Below are positions 1 to 8,100 of a stretch of 22,130 nt of DNA, in pieces (the first letter of the stretch is position 1; each line of letters begins with the position of its first letter). The DNA comes from Planctomycetaceae bacterium (GTDB lineage: Bacteria; Planctomycetota; Planctomycetia; Pirellulales; Pirellulaceae): NCBI GenBank assembly GCA_002685655.1, contig NYXM01000195.1, positions 1 through 22,130 of the forward strand, given 5' to 3'. The position numbers and the translations under genes were made by a program. The notes under the pieces were generated by a model that saw only the letters and a list, made by a program, of their open reading frames with translations, did no database searches and was not told the DNA's origin.

Positions 1-94
1 CCCTACTGCCGCCGCAAGCACCTAGAAACGGTAGCACTGATAGCGGCCCATTTCCCTGGATTCCACCGATTTAATACCGTTCCGGGAATCGCTG

Positions 95-703
95 ATGAAT
101 GGCAAAGTTCATGCTGGCTTTTATGACGCGTTGAGCAAAGTCTGGCAGGTCGTCGACGATATTCTGCGCAGGCTGGACCCGCGAGGGAGTAAGGCGGTTT
201 TTCTGACGGGACACAGTCTTGGTGCCGCGTTAGCGACGCTGGCGGCAGCCCGCTGGCACGATATTGGGCGCCGCGTAAAAGCCGTTTACACGTTTGGGCA
301 ACCTCGCACGGGTGACCACTCGTTTGCACGCAACTTCAATTTCGCTTTCATGGCGGCGACATTCCGCATTGTCAATCAGAACGACTTGGTGACCCGGATC
401 CCGCCGAGATCGTTCGGCTACAGCCACCTGGGCACATTCAAGTACATCACTAGCAATGGACAATTGGCCAGCAACATTCAGTGGTGGCAGAGGTTCTTGG
501 ACAGTTGGAACGTGGCCATGGAAAACGTCTTTCAATGGGCCGAAGATGGCGTCAGCGACCATCGCATCTGCCAATACCGGTCTTTCCTGGAAAACCAAAT
601 TCGCCCCACAGAGGCAGTCGATCTGAGAGCGAATCTGCGCCGCTTTCTTCGAACAGCGAATCGCCTGACCGGTATTACAATTCGTCCTCGCCGCGTGGCC
701 TGA
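95..703 (+). CDS. class 3 lipase (alpha/beta hydrolase), 5' end broken or incomplete
   Basis: The 202 residues after the first in-frame ATG form the catalytic half of a class 3 (fungal-type) lipase. GHSLG at residues 39-43 is the nucleophile elbow with Ser41. NDLVTRIPP near residue 96 carries the likely catalytic Asp97, and VSDHRICQY near residue 153 the likely catalytic His156. The family normally has an oxyanion-side N-terminal part with an RGT motif before the VHAGFY segment seen here at residues 5-10. In this frame stops at 23-25, 32-34, 38-40 and 41-43 cut off any longer N-terminus. Frame 3 just upstream reads TDSGPFPWI and then passes into TDLIPF of this frame at about base 63, so a frameshift is likely. 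No convincing ribosome binding site precedes the ATG. Family assignment is firm; whether a working enzyme is made is doubtful. Confidence 0.75.
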   Translation: MNGKVHAGFYDALSKVWQVVDDILRRLDPRGSKAVFLTGHSLGAALATLAAARWHDIGRRVKAVYTFGQPRTGDHSFARNFNFAFMAATFRIVNQNDLVTRIPPRSFGYSHLGTFKYITSNGQLASNIQWWQRFLDSWNVAMENVFQWAEDGVSDHRICQYRSFLENQIRPTEAVDLRANLRRFLRTANRLTGITIRPRRVA

Positions 704-1067
704 ACGCCGCTGCCTGTGATGTGGACATCGACGATGTTTCGCCAACGAGGCTCTGCGGGTGCCGGACGTGAAGACGCGTCTGACGACCACCGTTGGGCTC
801 GTTGGCCTTGAAAAAGAGTGTGATGTTGCCTGTCGCCTCCGCACCTGTCCGCCGGACTTGCCGTTGTCCGCGTGCAGTGTCCACGGTCCTCCCTGGGACT
901 TTCCCACCGTTGTCGATTTCAATACCGCCGCCCTCATGGCCCGGAATCTTGCAACGCGCAATCAATTTCAGCAGATGGGATCCAAGCAGCGCCGTTAACT
1001 CGGCACGCCCCGTCGTCTTATCTGGCATCACAATCGGAGTATACTTACACGCTGGGGGCTCAGTATT
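704..1067. other. 363-base intergenic stretch without a supportable gene
   Basis: Several frames on both strands stay open here, for example 675-1028 on the - strand and 793-1071 on the + strand. None shows a recognisable domain, a clear ribosome binding site or start. A TATACT hexamer at 1040-1045 could be the -10 element for the kinase gene downstream, but no good -35 lies 16-18 bases before it. A decayed gene or a long leader are both possible. Confidence 0.4.
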
Positions 1068-2465
1068 ATGAGAACAACCCAACGCTACTGCCTTGATTGC
1101 CAGCACAAGTTCGATGTTGTGCCGGATGAGTTGAATTGTCAGCGATGCGGTGGGACGTGGCACGACTGGATGCACATGCCGACCATTGATTCCGAGTTCA
1201 TGTCCGAATCGCTCGGTCAGGATGATCAGGACGACGCGCCGGACGAATTCCTCGATACCGAATTCGATAAGTACCACATCCACGAGTTCCTCGGCCAAGG
1301 TGGAATGGCCCGGGTGTATCGAGCACAAGATCTAGCGTTGGAACGACCGTGCGCCATTAAGGTTCTGCGCGAGACGACCCTACAGCGCGATACGGAGGCC
1401 ATCGCCTCATTCTTAGCCGAAGCCCGTTCGGCTGCGGCACTGATGCATCCGCATGTCGTAACGATTCATACGATTGGCGACCAGCGGGGGCGGCATTTCA
1501 TCGAAATGGAGTACATCGATGGCCCCTCGCTGGCAGACCATGTGCGAGCCGTAGGTCGTCTCGAGCCGCTCGACGCGACGAATTTCATGCTGCAGATCTG
1601 CTCGGCATTGGAAGTGGCCCACGACATGGGCATGGTGCACCGCGATATCAAGCCAGCCAACGTCATGGTCGCCCGCTCGATGCACGCCAAACTCGCTGAC
1701 TTTGGGCTGGCCAAACGACTCGCCAAGAGCCCCGGGCCCAACATGCTCCTCTCTGGCACACCCTCGTTCATGGCACCCGAACTGTTTAAAGGAGAACCGG
1801 CCAGCAAGGCGAGTGATGTCTACGCAGTCGGAGTCACGTATTTCTCTTTGCTGACCGGGCGACTCCCCGTCGCGGCAAGATCGGTGAATGACCTGGTCAA
1901 GTTCCACGACCGGGAACAGTCGTTTGAACTCAACACGTTGGCCCCGGAACTGCCCCCGCAGATCATCGAACTGGTCGAGAGCTGTCTGGCCAAGAGCCCC
2001 ATGCAGCGGTACGAAGACGCCAGAGCCCTTGGCCTGGCGCTCCGCAGACTGTTTGGATCGCTCCGCAGCCTCGATGGTCTACTCGAGGAAGCGTTAGCGG
2101 GAGACCCGGTTGAAATCCGTGATTCTGGCGACGGGTTCGAAGTGCTGGTCGCATTGCCCAATGCGCGATCACAAAAGGTCATTATCGAACTGGTTCGTCC
2201 CCAACCAGACGTTGAATTGGTCCGCATCTACAGTATCTGCGGCCGCGCCGTTGCCGACCAGTACGAACACGCGCTGGAAATGAACGCCGTGATCCCGCAT
2301 GGCGCACTGGCCATAGAAGAAATCAACGGCGAGAGGTGTTTTGTTGCCGTCGACACGTATCCGCGAGCCACGTGTGATCCACCGGAAGTACGAGAAAGTG
2401 TCCTCACAATCGCCGCCAATGCCGATCGTCTGGAGTCGCAACTTCATGGTGAAGATCATTTCTGA
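1068..2465 (+). CDS. Hanks-type Ser/Thr protein kinase with N-terminal zinc-ribbon-like motif
   Basis: This 465-residue protein has a complete eukaryotic-like kinase domain at about residues 68-330. The glycine loop GQGGMARVY is at 76-84, the ATP lysine is K98 in AIKVL, the helix-C glutamate is probably E118, the catalytic loop HRDIKPAN is at 191-198 with D193, DFG is at 211-213 and APE at 236-238. It should be an active kinase. The N-terminus has C8-x2-C11 and C24-x2-C27, a likely zinc ribbon, followed by an acidic linker. No transmembrane segment is visible, so it is predicted cytoplasmic, unlike PASTA or propeller kinases with an external sensor. Residues about 345-465 form a C-terminal region I do not recognise. 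A GGGGG stretch ten bases before the ATG supports the start. The substrate is unknown. Confidence 0.93.
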   Translation: MRTTQRYCLDCQHKFDVVPDELNCQRCGGTWHDWMHMPTIDSEFMSESLGQDDQDDAPDEFLDTEFDKYHIHEFLGQGGMARVYRAQDLALERPCAIKVLRETTLQRDTEAIASFLAEARSAAALMHPHVVTIHTIGDQRGRHFIEMEYIDGPSLADHVRAVGRLEPLDATNFMLQICSALEVAHDMGMVHRDIKPANVMVARSMHAKLADFGLAKRLAKSPGPNMLLSGTPSFMAPELFKGEPASKASDVYAVGVTYFSLLTGRLPVAARSVNDLVKFHDREQSFELNTLAPELPPQIIELVESCLAKSPMQRYEDARALGLALRRLFGSLRSLDGLLEEALAGDPVEIRDSGDGFEVLVALPNARSQKVIIELVRPQPDVELVRIYSICGRAVADQYEHALEMNAVIPHGALAIEEINGERCFVAVDTYPRATCDPPEVRESVLTIAANADRLESQLHGEDHF

Positions 2466-2647
2466 GGCGACCGGCAGTTGACGATTCACCGCATCTGACA
2501 AGTTTCCATCTGCCACTCGGCTAAGCGGACACTGGCCTGGAAACGCCCCCTGACCGGTGGCGCGATTTGCTTTCGTCAGCCCGTCGGAATAGGCTATCGT
2601 CTTCACCCTGCACCCGCCCTCTCGCCTCCGTCGTGAAGGAATCCTCA

Positions 2648-3970
2648 ATGCAAGCTCGCAATGCCCTCTTTATTACACTCTGTCTGATCGTGGCCTCACA
2701 AACGCGTTTGTCGACGGTTGAGGCTGTTGAGCCACCAGAGGGATTTACCGCCCTGTTCAACGGCGAGAACCTCGATGGCTGGCACGGCATGGGACATTTC
2801 GACCCTCGCAAGTTGGCGAGCATGACTGACGAAGAACGTGCCACGAAGCACGCAACGGACTTGAAAGATGCTCAAGCACACTGGTCTGTCGAAAATGATG
2901 AACTGGTAAATGACGGACATGGCGCCTACCTGACCACGGACAAAGAATACGGCGATATCGAGTTGTTAATCGACTACAAGACTGTTGCCAAGGCAGATAG
3001 TGGCATCTACCTGCGTGCCAACCCACAAGTTCAGATCTGGGACTTTACCGAAGCGGGAGGCAAGTGGAATATCGGCGCTGACAAGGGTTCCGGCGGCCTG
3101 TGGAACAATAGCAAGGGCGCCGTAGGAAAGGACCCGCTCGTTCTGGCTGACAAACCGTTTGGCCAATGGAATCGATTCCGGATCCTGCAGATTGGTGAAC
3201 GCACAACGGTTTACCTGAACGACAAATTGGTTGTTCAGAACGCACGTATGGAGAATTTTTGGGATCGAAAAGGCCCACTGTTCGCCAAGGGTCCGATCCA
3301 GCTGCAGACGCACGGTGGCGAAATCCGCTGGCGCAATATCTTCATTCGCGAAATTGGCTCGGACAACGCCAACGAGATTCTAGCCAGTGCTTCCAACGAA
3401 GGCTTCGATTCCGTATTCAACGCCAAGGATTTTTCCGGCTGGGCAGGACCAATTCAGAATTACGACGTCGATGACGGTGTGATCCGTTGCAAGCCCGGCA
3501 AGGGCGGCACTATCTATACGGAAAAAGAGTACTCGGATTTTGCGGTTCGCTTCCAATTCAAGTTGCCGCCGGGTGGCAACAATGGTCTGGCGATTCGCTA
3601 TCCAGGCCAAGGAGACACAGCGTACAAGGGCATGTGCGAATTGCAGGTTCTAGACAATACTGCGACTAAGTACGAAAGGCTGGACAAACGCCAATATCAT
3701 GGCTCGGCCTATGGCATGGTGGCCGCCCATCGTGGTTTCTTACGACCGATAGGACGGTGGAATTTTCAGGAAGTGACCGTCAAGGGATCGACCATTCGAG
3801 TTGAACTGAATGGGACCCAGATCCTCAACGCGGATCTTGCAACCGTTAAGGAATTCATGGGAAAGCCAGTTAGCGGGAAAGACCGGACCTCGGGTCATTT
3901 CGGCTTCGCTGGCCATAGCAGCCCCGTGGAATTCCGTGATGTTCAGATTCGCGATCTCGCGGCGGAATAG
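2648..3970 (+). CDS. secreted protein with two DUF1080 (3-keto-disaccharide hydrolase-type) domains
   Basis: The 440-residue protein starts with a signal peptide: basic MQAR, then a hydrophobic stretch to about residue 18 and a likely cleavage near residues 25-28. Two LamG-like DUF1080 domains follow, at about 33-236 (opening FTALFNGENLDGW) and 253-437 (opening FDSVFNAKDFSGW). Such domains are greatly expanded in planctomycetes and are linked to periplasmic or extracellular carbohydrate breakdown; some members hydrolyse 3-keto-glycosides. I chose the ATG at 2648 because AAGGA lies seven bases upstream and the signal peptide begins there; an ATG at 2567 would add 27 residues of non-secretory sequence. 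A weak promoter-like pair, TTGCTT at 2567-2572 and TAGGCT at 2590-2595, lies upstream. The exact substrate cannot be told from sequence. Confidence 0.92.
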   Translation: MQARNALFITLCLIVASQTRLSTVEAVEPPEGFTALFNGENLDGWHGMGHFDPRKLASMTDEERATKHATDLKDAQAHWSVENDELVNDGHGAYLTTDKEYGDIELLIDYKTVAKADSGIYLRANPQVQIWDFTEAGGKWNIGADKGSGGLWNNSKGAVGKDPLVLADKPFGQWNRFRILQIGERTTVYLNDKLVVQNARMENFWDRKGPLFAKGPIQLQTHGGEIRWRNIFIREIGSDNANEILASASNEGFDSVFNAKDFSGWAGPIQNYDVDDGVIRCKPGKGGTIYTEKEYSDFAVRFQFKLPPGGNNGLAIRYPGQGDTAYKGMCELQVLDNTATKYERLDKRQYHGSAYGMVAAHRGFLRPIGRWNFQEVTVKGSTIRVELNGTQILNADLATVKEFMGKPVSGKDRTSGHFGFAGHSSPVEFRDVQIRDLAAE

Positions 3971-4034
3971 TCACCACCAGATCGCCCAAAACGGCCAGAA
4001 CCAAGACTGTGGGTAATGAACTTCCGGCGCGCCA

Positions 4035-4063
4035 TTGACTCCGCCTGACGAGGCAACTAGAAT
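4035..4063 (+). promoter_or_regulatory. sigma70-type promoter of the small Fur-box gene
   Basis: TTGACT at 4035-4040 (five of six to the -35 consensus) and TAGAAT at 4058-4063 (five of six to the -10 consensus) are separated by exactly 17 bases. The expected transcription start falls near 4070, at the left edge of the Fur-box palindrome. This is the best promoter seen in the window. Confidence 0.7.
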
Positions 4064-4070
4064 TACGTGG

Positions 4071-4091
4071 TAATGAGAATGATTCTCATTA
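4071..4091 (+). promoter_or_regulatory. Fur box (ferric uptake regulator operator)
   Basis: A perfect inverted repeat with ten-base arms, TAATGAGAAT and ATTCTCATTA, surrounds a single central G. The inner 7-1-7 core (TGAGAAT, G, ATTCTCA) fits the classical Fur consensus of Gram-negative bacteria. It covers the predicted start site of the promoter at 4035-4063, a position where Fur with iron bound would block transcription. It is 45 bases before the next start codon. The regulator itself is not in this window. Confidence 0.8.
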
Positions 4092-4136
4092 TCATGCCCG
4101 GGCCTTGATTTCTGCAATTATCATTGGAATCCACCA

Positions 4137-4427
4137 ATGTCCCACGGCGAAACGACACTGGCGACGTTTGCAGGTTCCCGCGAAAACGAGCGTGTAGTGC
4201 TGGTTCTTGTCGCAAAGACTAACGGAAGCGTGGTGGAATTGCGCCAGCAGTCCTGGGGGGAAGGTGTTGGCTGGTTTACGCAGAGCAACGTGCAGCTCGA
4301 ACCGCAGCAAGTCGCGGAGCTCAAGCAGACGCTCGGGCAAGCTCCCCACGCGTCCACACGTCGTTCGAGCCGAAAACCCACACCCGGTGGCTTTATTCCC
4401 CGAGTGGTCCACGCTGAGTCCGCATGA
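4137..4427 (+). CDS. small protein of unknown function, predicted Fur-regulated
   Basis: I do not recognise this 96-residue protein. Residues about 15-70 look like a compact alpha/beta unit: strands around VVLVLVAKT and VVELRQQSW, then GWFTQSNVQL and a helix around PQQVAELKQTL. The order strand-strand-turn-strand-helix faintly recalls PC4/YdbC-like single-strand nucleic acid binding folds, but that is a guess. The C-terminus from about residue 72 is basic, Ser/Pro-rich and probably disordered. There is no signal peptide or membrane segment, and it does not resemble the Fur-controlled hemin protein HemP or Bfd. The ribosome site is weak (GGA at 4126-4128). The strong promoter and Fur box upstream, and the ferritin-like gene facing it, argue that it is real and made under iron shortage. 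Confidence 0.7.
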   Translation: MSHGETTLATFAGSRENERVVLVLVAKTNGSVVELRQQSWGEGVGWFTQSNVQLEPQQVAELKQTLGQAPHASTRRSSRKPTPGGFIPRVVHAESA

Positions 4428-4455
4428 TCCTTGCCGGGAGTCCGGCTCAAGAAAT

Positions 4456-4490
4456 CAAAAAGGCCCGTCGGCGAATTGCCAGCGGGCCTT
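4456..4490 (-). terminator. intrinsic terminator of the ferritin-like gene
   Basis: Arms AAGGCCCG (4460-4467) and CGGGCCTT (4483-4490) form an eight-pair GC-rich stem with an inner GGC/GCC extension. Read on the - strand, the hairpin is followed by a run of five T and then GATTT. It lies 23 bases past the stop of the ferritin-like gene. On the + strand it has no T-run, but it may still slow polymerase coming from the small gene. Confidence 0.8.
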
Positions 4491-4512
4491 GATGGTTGTA
4501 TCAGCAAACTCT

Positions 4513-4968
4513 TCAACCCACCTTACTCGGCGCACTTCCGCTGGAACCTGCGGCCGCTGACTGATTGCGCAGCAGCTTGCTGATCTCGTCGACCCCTGCT
4601 TGCTCTTCTTTGAGAATATCTTCCAAGAACACTTCGAGCGCACGGTCGTCGCCGCAACAACTGATCGCCTCAGTATAGAGCTTGACGGCCGCAGACTCGA
4701 ACGCCAACGCATGATTCAGCATTTCTGCCAAATCGTTCGACTGCTGCACGGGATTCCGCTCAATCGTTGGTACGCCCCCAAGCGCAACGATCTTGTCACC
4801 GATCAACCGAGCGTGGCCGTACGACTCTTTGGCGTTACCGAAGAACATGCTGGCATACACTTCGCACCAGAAACCGGACACGACAAAGCCGGCCTGTGCG
4901 TATTGGGCAACGCCCGTCCATTCATGGCGCAAGATGTCGTTCAGTCTGTTCATCAAATGGGCATCCAT
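4513..4968 (-). CDS. ferritin-like (bacterioferritin/Dps-superfamily) protein
   Basis: The 151-residue protein is a four-helix ferritin-like protein, probably a bacterioferritin relative that oxidises or stores iron in the cytoplasm. Candidate ligands are E16 in LRHEWTGVAQY, H52 in KESYGHARL, E91 in AFESAAVKLY and E122 in LKEEQAG. The motif GHARLIGDKIVALGGVPT is typical of the family. Two positions are odd: E48 lies four rather than three residues before H52, and the second-half ExxH reads ExxG (E122, G125). The start at 4968 has a strong AAGGAAA six bases upstream; the frame stays open further up, but no ribosome site supports a longer protein. It converges on the Fur-box gene, which fits an iron role. 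A terminator follows at 4456-4490. Confidence 0.85.
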   Translation of the reverse strand: MDAHLMNRLNDILRHEWTGVAQYAQAGFVVSGFWCEVYASMFFGNAKESYGHARLIGDKIVALGGVPTIERNPVQQSNDLAEMLNHALAFESAAVKLYTEAISCCGDDRALEVFLEDILKEEQAGVDEISKLLRNQSAAAGSSGSAPSKVG

Positions 4969-5195
4969 CACATTTCCTTTTCTTGAATTTGTACAATGAC
5001 ATCGTAAGACAATGGCGCTTCGCACTGAAATGGGTCGCCAAGTAACTGCCACCCGCAGAAAATGATAACGGACACCCAACTCGCGTCCAGCGCGAATCAC
5101 GACCGAAAAGAAAATCACCGGCACAGAAAAGGTGATGGAGATACTGAGTCTCAACATCGTCTTGCCAAACCACTGTTGTTCGGCGTTTGAGACGA

Positions 5196-8100
5196 CTACG
5201 CCGCGTTTTCCTCTTTCGTATCCCCGGGACAACCGCGAGAAGTCTCCCACCACCATGGACCGTTCTCGAATGGCTGGGTGTCGCTCAAGTCGTTGAAGAC
5301 TTCGTCGACCTTTACAAGCGGCTTGTCAATCGTGACGTCTTCCACAACAACCGGCTCGGACTTGGCAACAACTTCCTTCGTACGAAAGAAACTCGTCAGA
5401 TCAATTTCAGGTGTGATTTCCTCGATCTTGGCGCGCTCGTCGACCTGCTCAACTTCCGCTTCCTCGACAGCCTCGTCCAGATGGATCGCAATTTCGTGTT
5501 CTTCTTCCTCTTCCACAAGCTGATCTGTCTCGTCGTCGGCTTCAGCTTCGATTTCGAATGATTCCTCGTCCTCTTCGATTTCGCACGCGTCGTCTGCTTC
5601 GACTTCGTACGGCTCCATCTCCTCTTCGTCGTCGACGAATTCCGGTTCAAGCGATTCGGAATCCTCCGTTTCCTCGTCCAGCAACTCAGCTCCGTAAGGC
5701 TCGATCTTCAATCCCGGTTGACCGTGAGCAGGCAGGATGCGGACGTCAACCTCTGCCTCGACGAACATCTGCTGGATATGATCGTGGCAGGTGAAGAACA
5801 GCAACTGACGTCCTTCTTTGGCAAACTGGCAAAGCAACTGGACGGCCGAGCGGGCGCGTTCAATGTCGAGATTCACCAACACATCGTCCAGAATCATCGG
5901 AAGATTGACGCCACGTCGCCCGTACGCCGCGACCAGGGCCAAACGCAGACTGAGAAACACCGCTTCGCGCGTTCCGCGGCTGAGTACGTCTAACGACATG
6001 GGTTTGCCTTGACGATCGTCGATGCGCAGTTCGTTCTTTCCCAACGGCGTCCAGATCCGCGTGTATTTTCCGTCGGTCAGTGTCTCCAGGTAAACCGATG
6101 CTTCGCTCAATGTCTCCGGCTGCCGTTCGGCCTCGTAGGCTTCGCGAATGCTCTCCAACAGGCACGCTGTCACCGCCAGACCACGCCACTGTTTGATCGC
6201 TCGTTTGATCTTGGCTTCGACACACGTCAATTCAAGTTTGGCCGCGGCAAATCCTCGGTTTTCGGCCAACTGTTTCATTTCCTGGTTAACTTCACCGCGT
6301 CGTTCATAAAGTTGGCTCAGATGCGTATGCGTATCTTGAAGACGGCTGATCAGCGTATCCCATCGCACTTGAAGCTCTTCCATTTCATGCGAATCAAGTT
6401 CGCGTTCCACTTCTTCCAATGGGCAATGCCCGCCGACAATGGTGCGAATCTGTTCGGCCAGTGACTGGTGCCGCGCATCCAGTTCCGTAACTCGACCCAG
6501 CAGCCCAGCGCGTTCGCGCAGCTGTTCTTCATCAGTGACACGGGCTTGGGCGAACAATGCCTCACGCTCGCGCTTGGACTTACGAAGCCGTCGCAACATA
6601 TCGGACAATTCACGACGGACCTGTTTCTCATTCGCCTGCAGCTCTTGTCGTTGTTGGACCATTTCGCGTTGCCCGGCCAGTGCCGTCGCCAGCTGGCTGA
6701 GTTGAATCTGCGGTTCATCGCTCACAACATCCAGCCCGATGTCTGCATTCAGCTGTCGCATTCGCTCTAACAGTGCCTCGCGATCCTTCTGCACTTTTTC
6801 CAGCCGCGCACATTGGTCGACGAGCAGTAATTCTACCGTGGCTTTCTTGTCATGAAGTGATCCAATCTGGCGGACATGCCGATGCGTCAACGACTCGGGC
6901 AGTCCGACGTTTCTGAGGGCACGACGCCAGCGACTGCGTGCCTCCCGCACCTGCTCGTCGACTCCCGACGAACTGCGTTTCGCATCATGTTTGCGTTTGC
7001 GTGTCTTCAGCCGCTCTTGATGGAGGGGTGCCAATGCCTCTAGCTCTTTCAGTTCTTTTTCGGCGATTGTGAGCTGCGTGTTGAGTGTTCCCGATGACGA
7101 TGGCAATTCACGGTCAATCGAGTCACGTTCGGCCGTGGCCACTTCCATTTCGTCGGAGAGCGTCTCACGGCGCCGCAGACACGTATCGAGCTCTTCCTGC
7201 GTGGTACGCTCGACAACCGTTTTCCATGCCACCGACAGTCCGATACAAACGCAGCCCAAGCAAGCGATGGACCAGGCGACTTCTGCCGACATGGGCATCA
7301 CGCGCCAGCCGAACGCGCCGGTCATCAACATCACAAAACCAAACACAAACATCGTCCCGACGCCACCGAGCAACCGTACGCGCAGCAGTTGGTCGTCGAG
7401 CTTTTCTTGGTGCTCCTGCCGCAAATCCTCAGCCTGACGGTGAAAACGTTCCAGTTGATCTTCGATGTCGATTTTTCGGCGCAGCTGCTTTACCGTACCG
7501 ACAGCCTGCTCGAGAGTGCTGTCGAAATCCTCGATGTCGCGGCCGTGCAATTTGAAGTCCAGTTGGTCGTCAGCACTCTCTGCGTCTTGCTGACTCTTCT
7601 TCCGAACTTTGCGGCTGATCGCACGCTGCTTGATTGCTTCACGATACGCCGTCGCTGGCGGCTCCAACTGTTGTAACACGCGTGGAGTGATCTTCGGCAT
7701 GTTGGTCACATCGATGCCGCCCTGGGCGGTGAACTCTTCGTCGTAGTTCAGCAGAGCGATCTCAGAGGCTTCCACTTCGCCACTCAGACGCAGCAGATCC
7801 TCTTCCAGTGACTTGATCCAGGGACCATGTTCGCACATCGCTTCGATCCGCGAACTATGTTGCCACAACGACCGATTGATTGGCTGCGAGGCCAACTCCT
7901 GTCGGAAATGGTGTCGTCTTTTCTTGACTGGCACCATCGCGGTGCGCTGTTCGGCGATCTCCGCGTTGAGCGAATCCACACGTTCGAGGCAGCCTTCCGG
8001 CAGATCCTCGATCGGGCCGATGGCATCCAGCTCGTGCGTCACTCTTTCAAGGGCCTGCCATTTATCGCGGACTTGCACGGCGATCTCGACGGTGCGTCCT

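Noticed and set aside
675..1028. A 117-residue open frame on the - strand between the lipase and the kinase
   Set aside because: It overlaps the lipase end, has no recognisable domain or clear ribosome site, and other frames on both strands are equally open here.
4969..5157. An N-terminal extension of the ferritin-like protein with a hydrophobic stretch (frame open up to 5256)
   Set aside because: The internal ATG at 4968 has a strong AAGGAAA ribosome site and gives the normal family length; the upstream ATG at 5157 has none.
7240..7265. CLGC in the ATPase as a Rad50-type zinc hook
   Set aside because: It lies inside a hydrophobic membrane-like segment and not at a coiled-coil turn, so a chance match is more likely.
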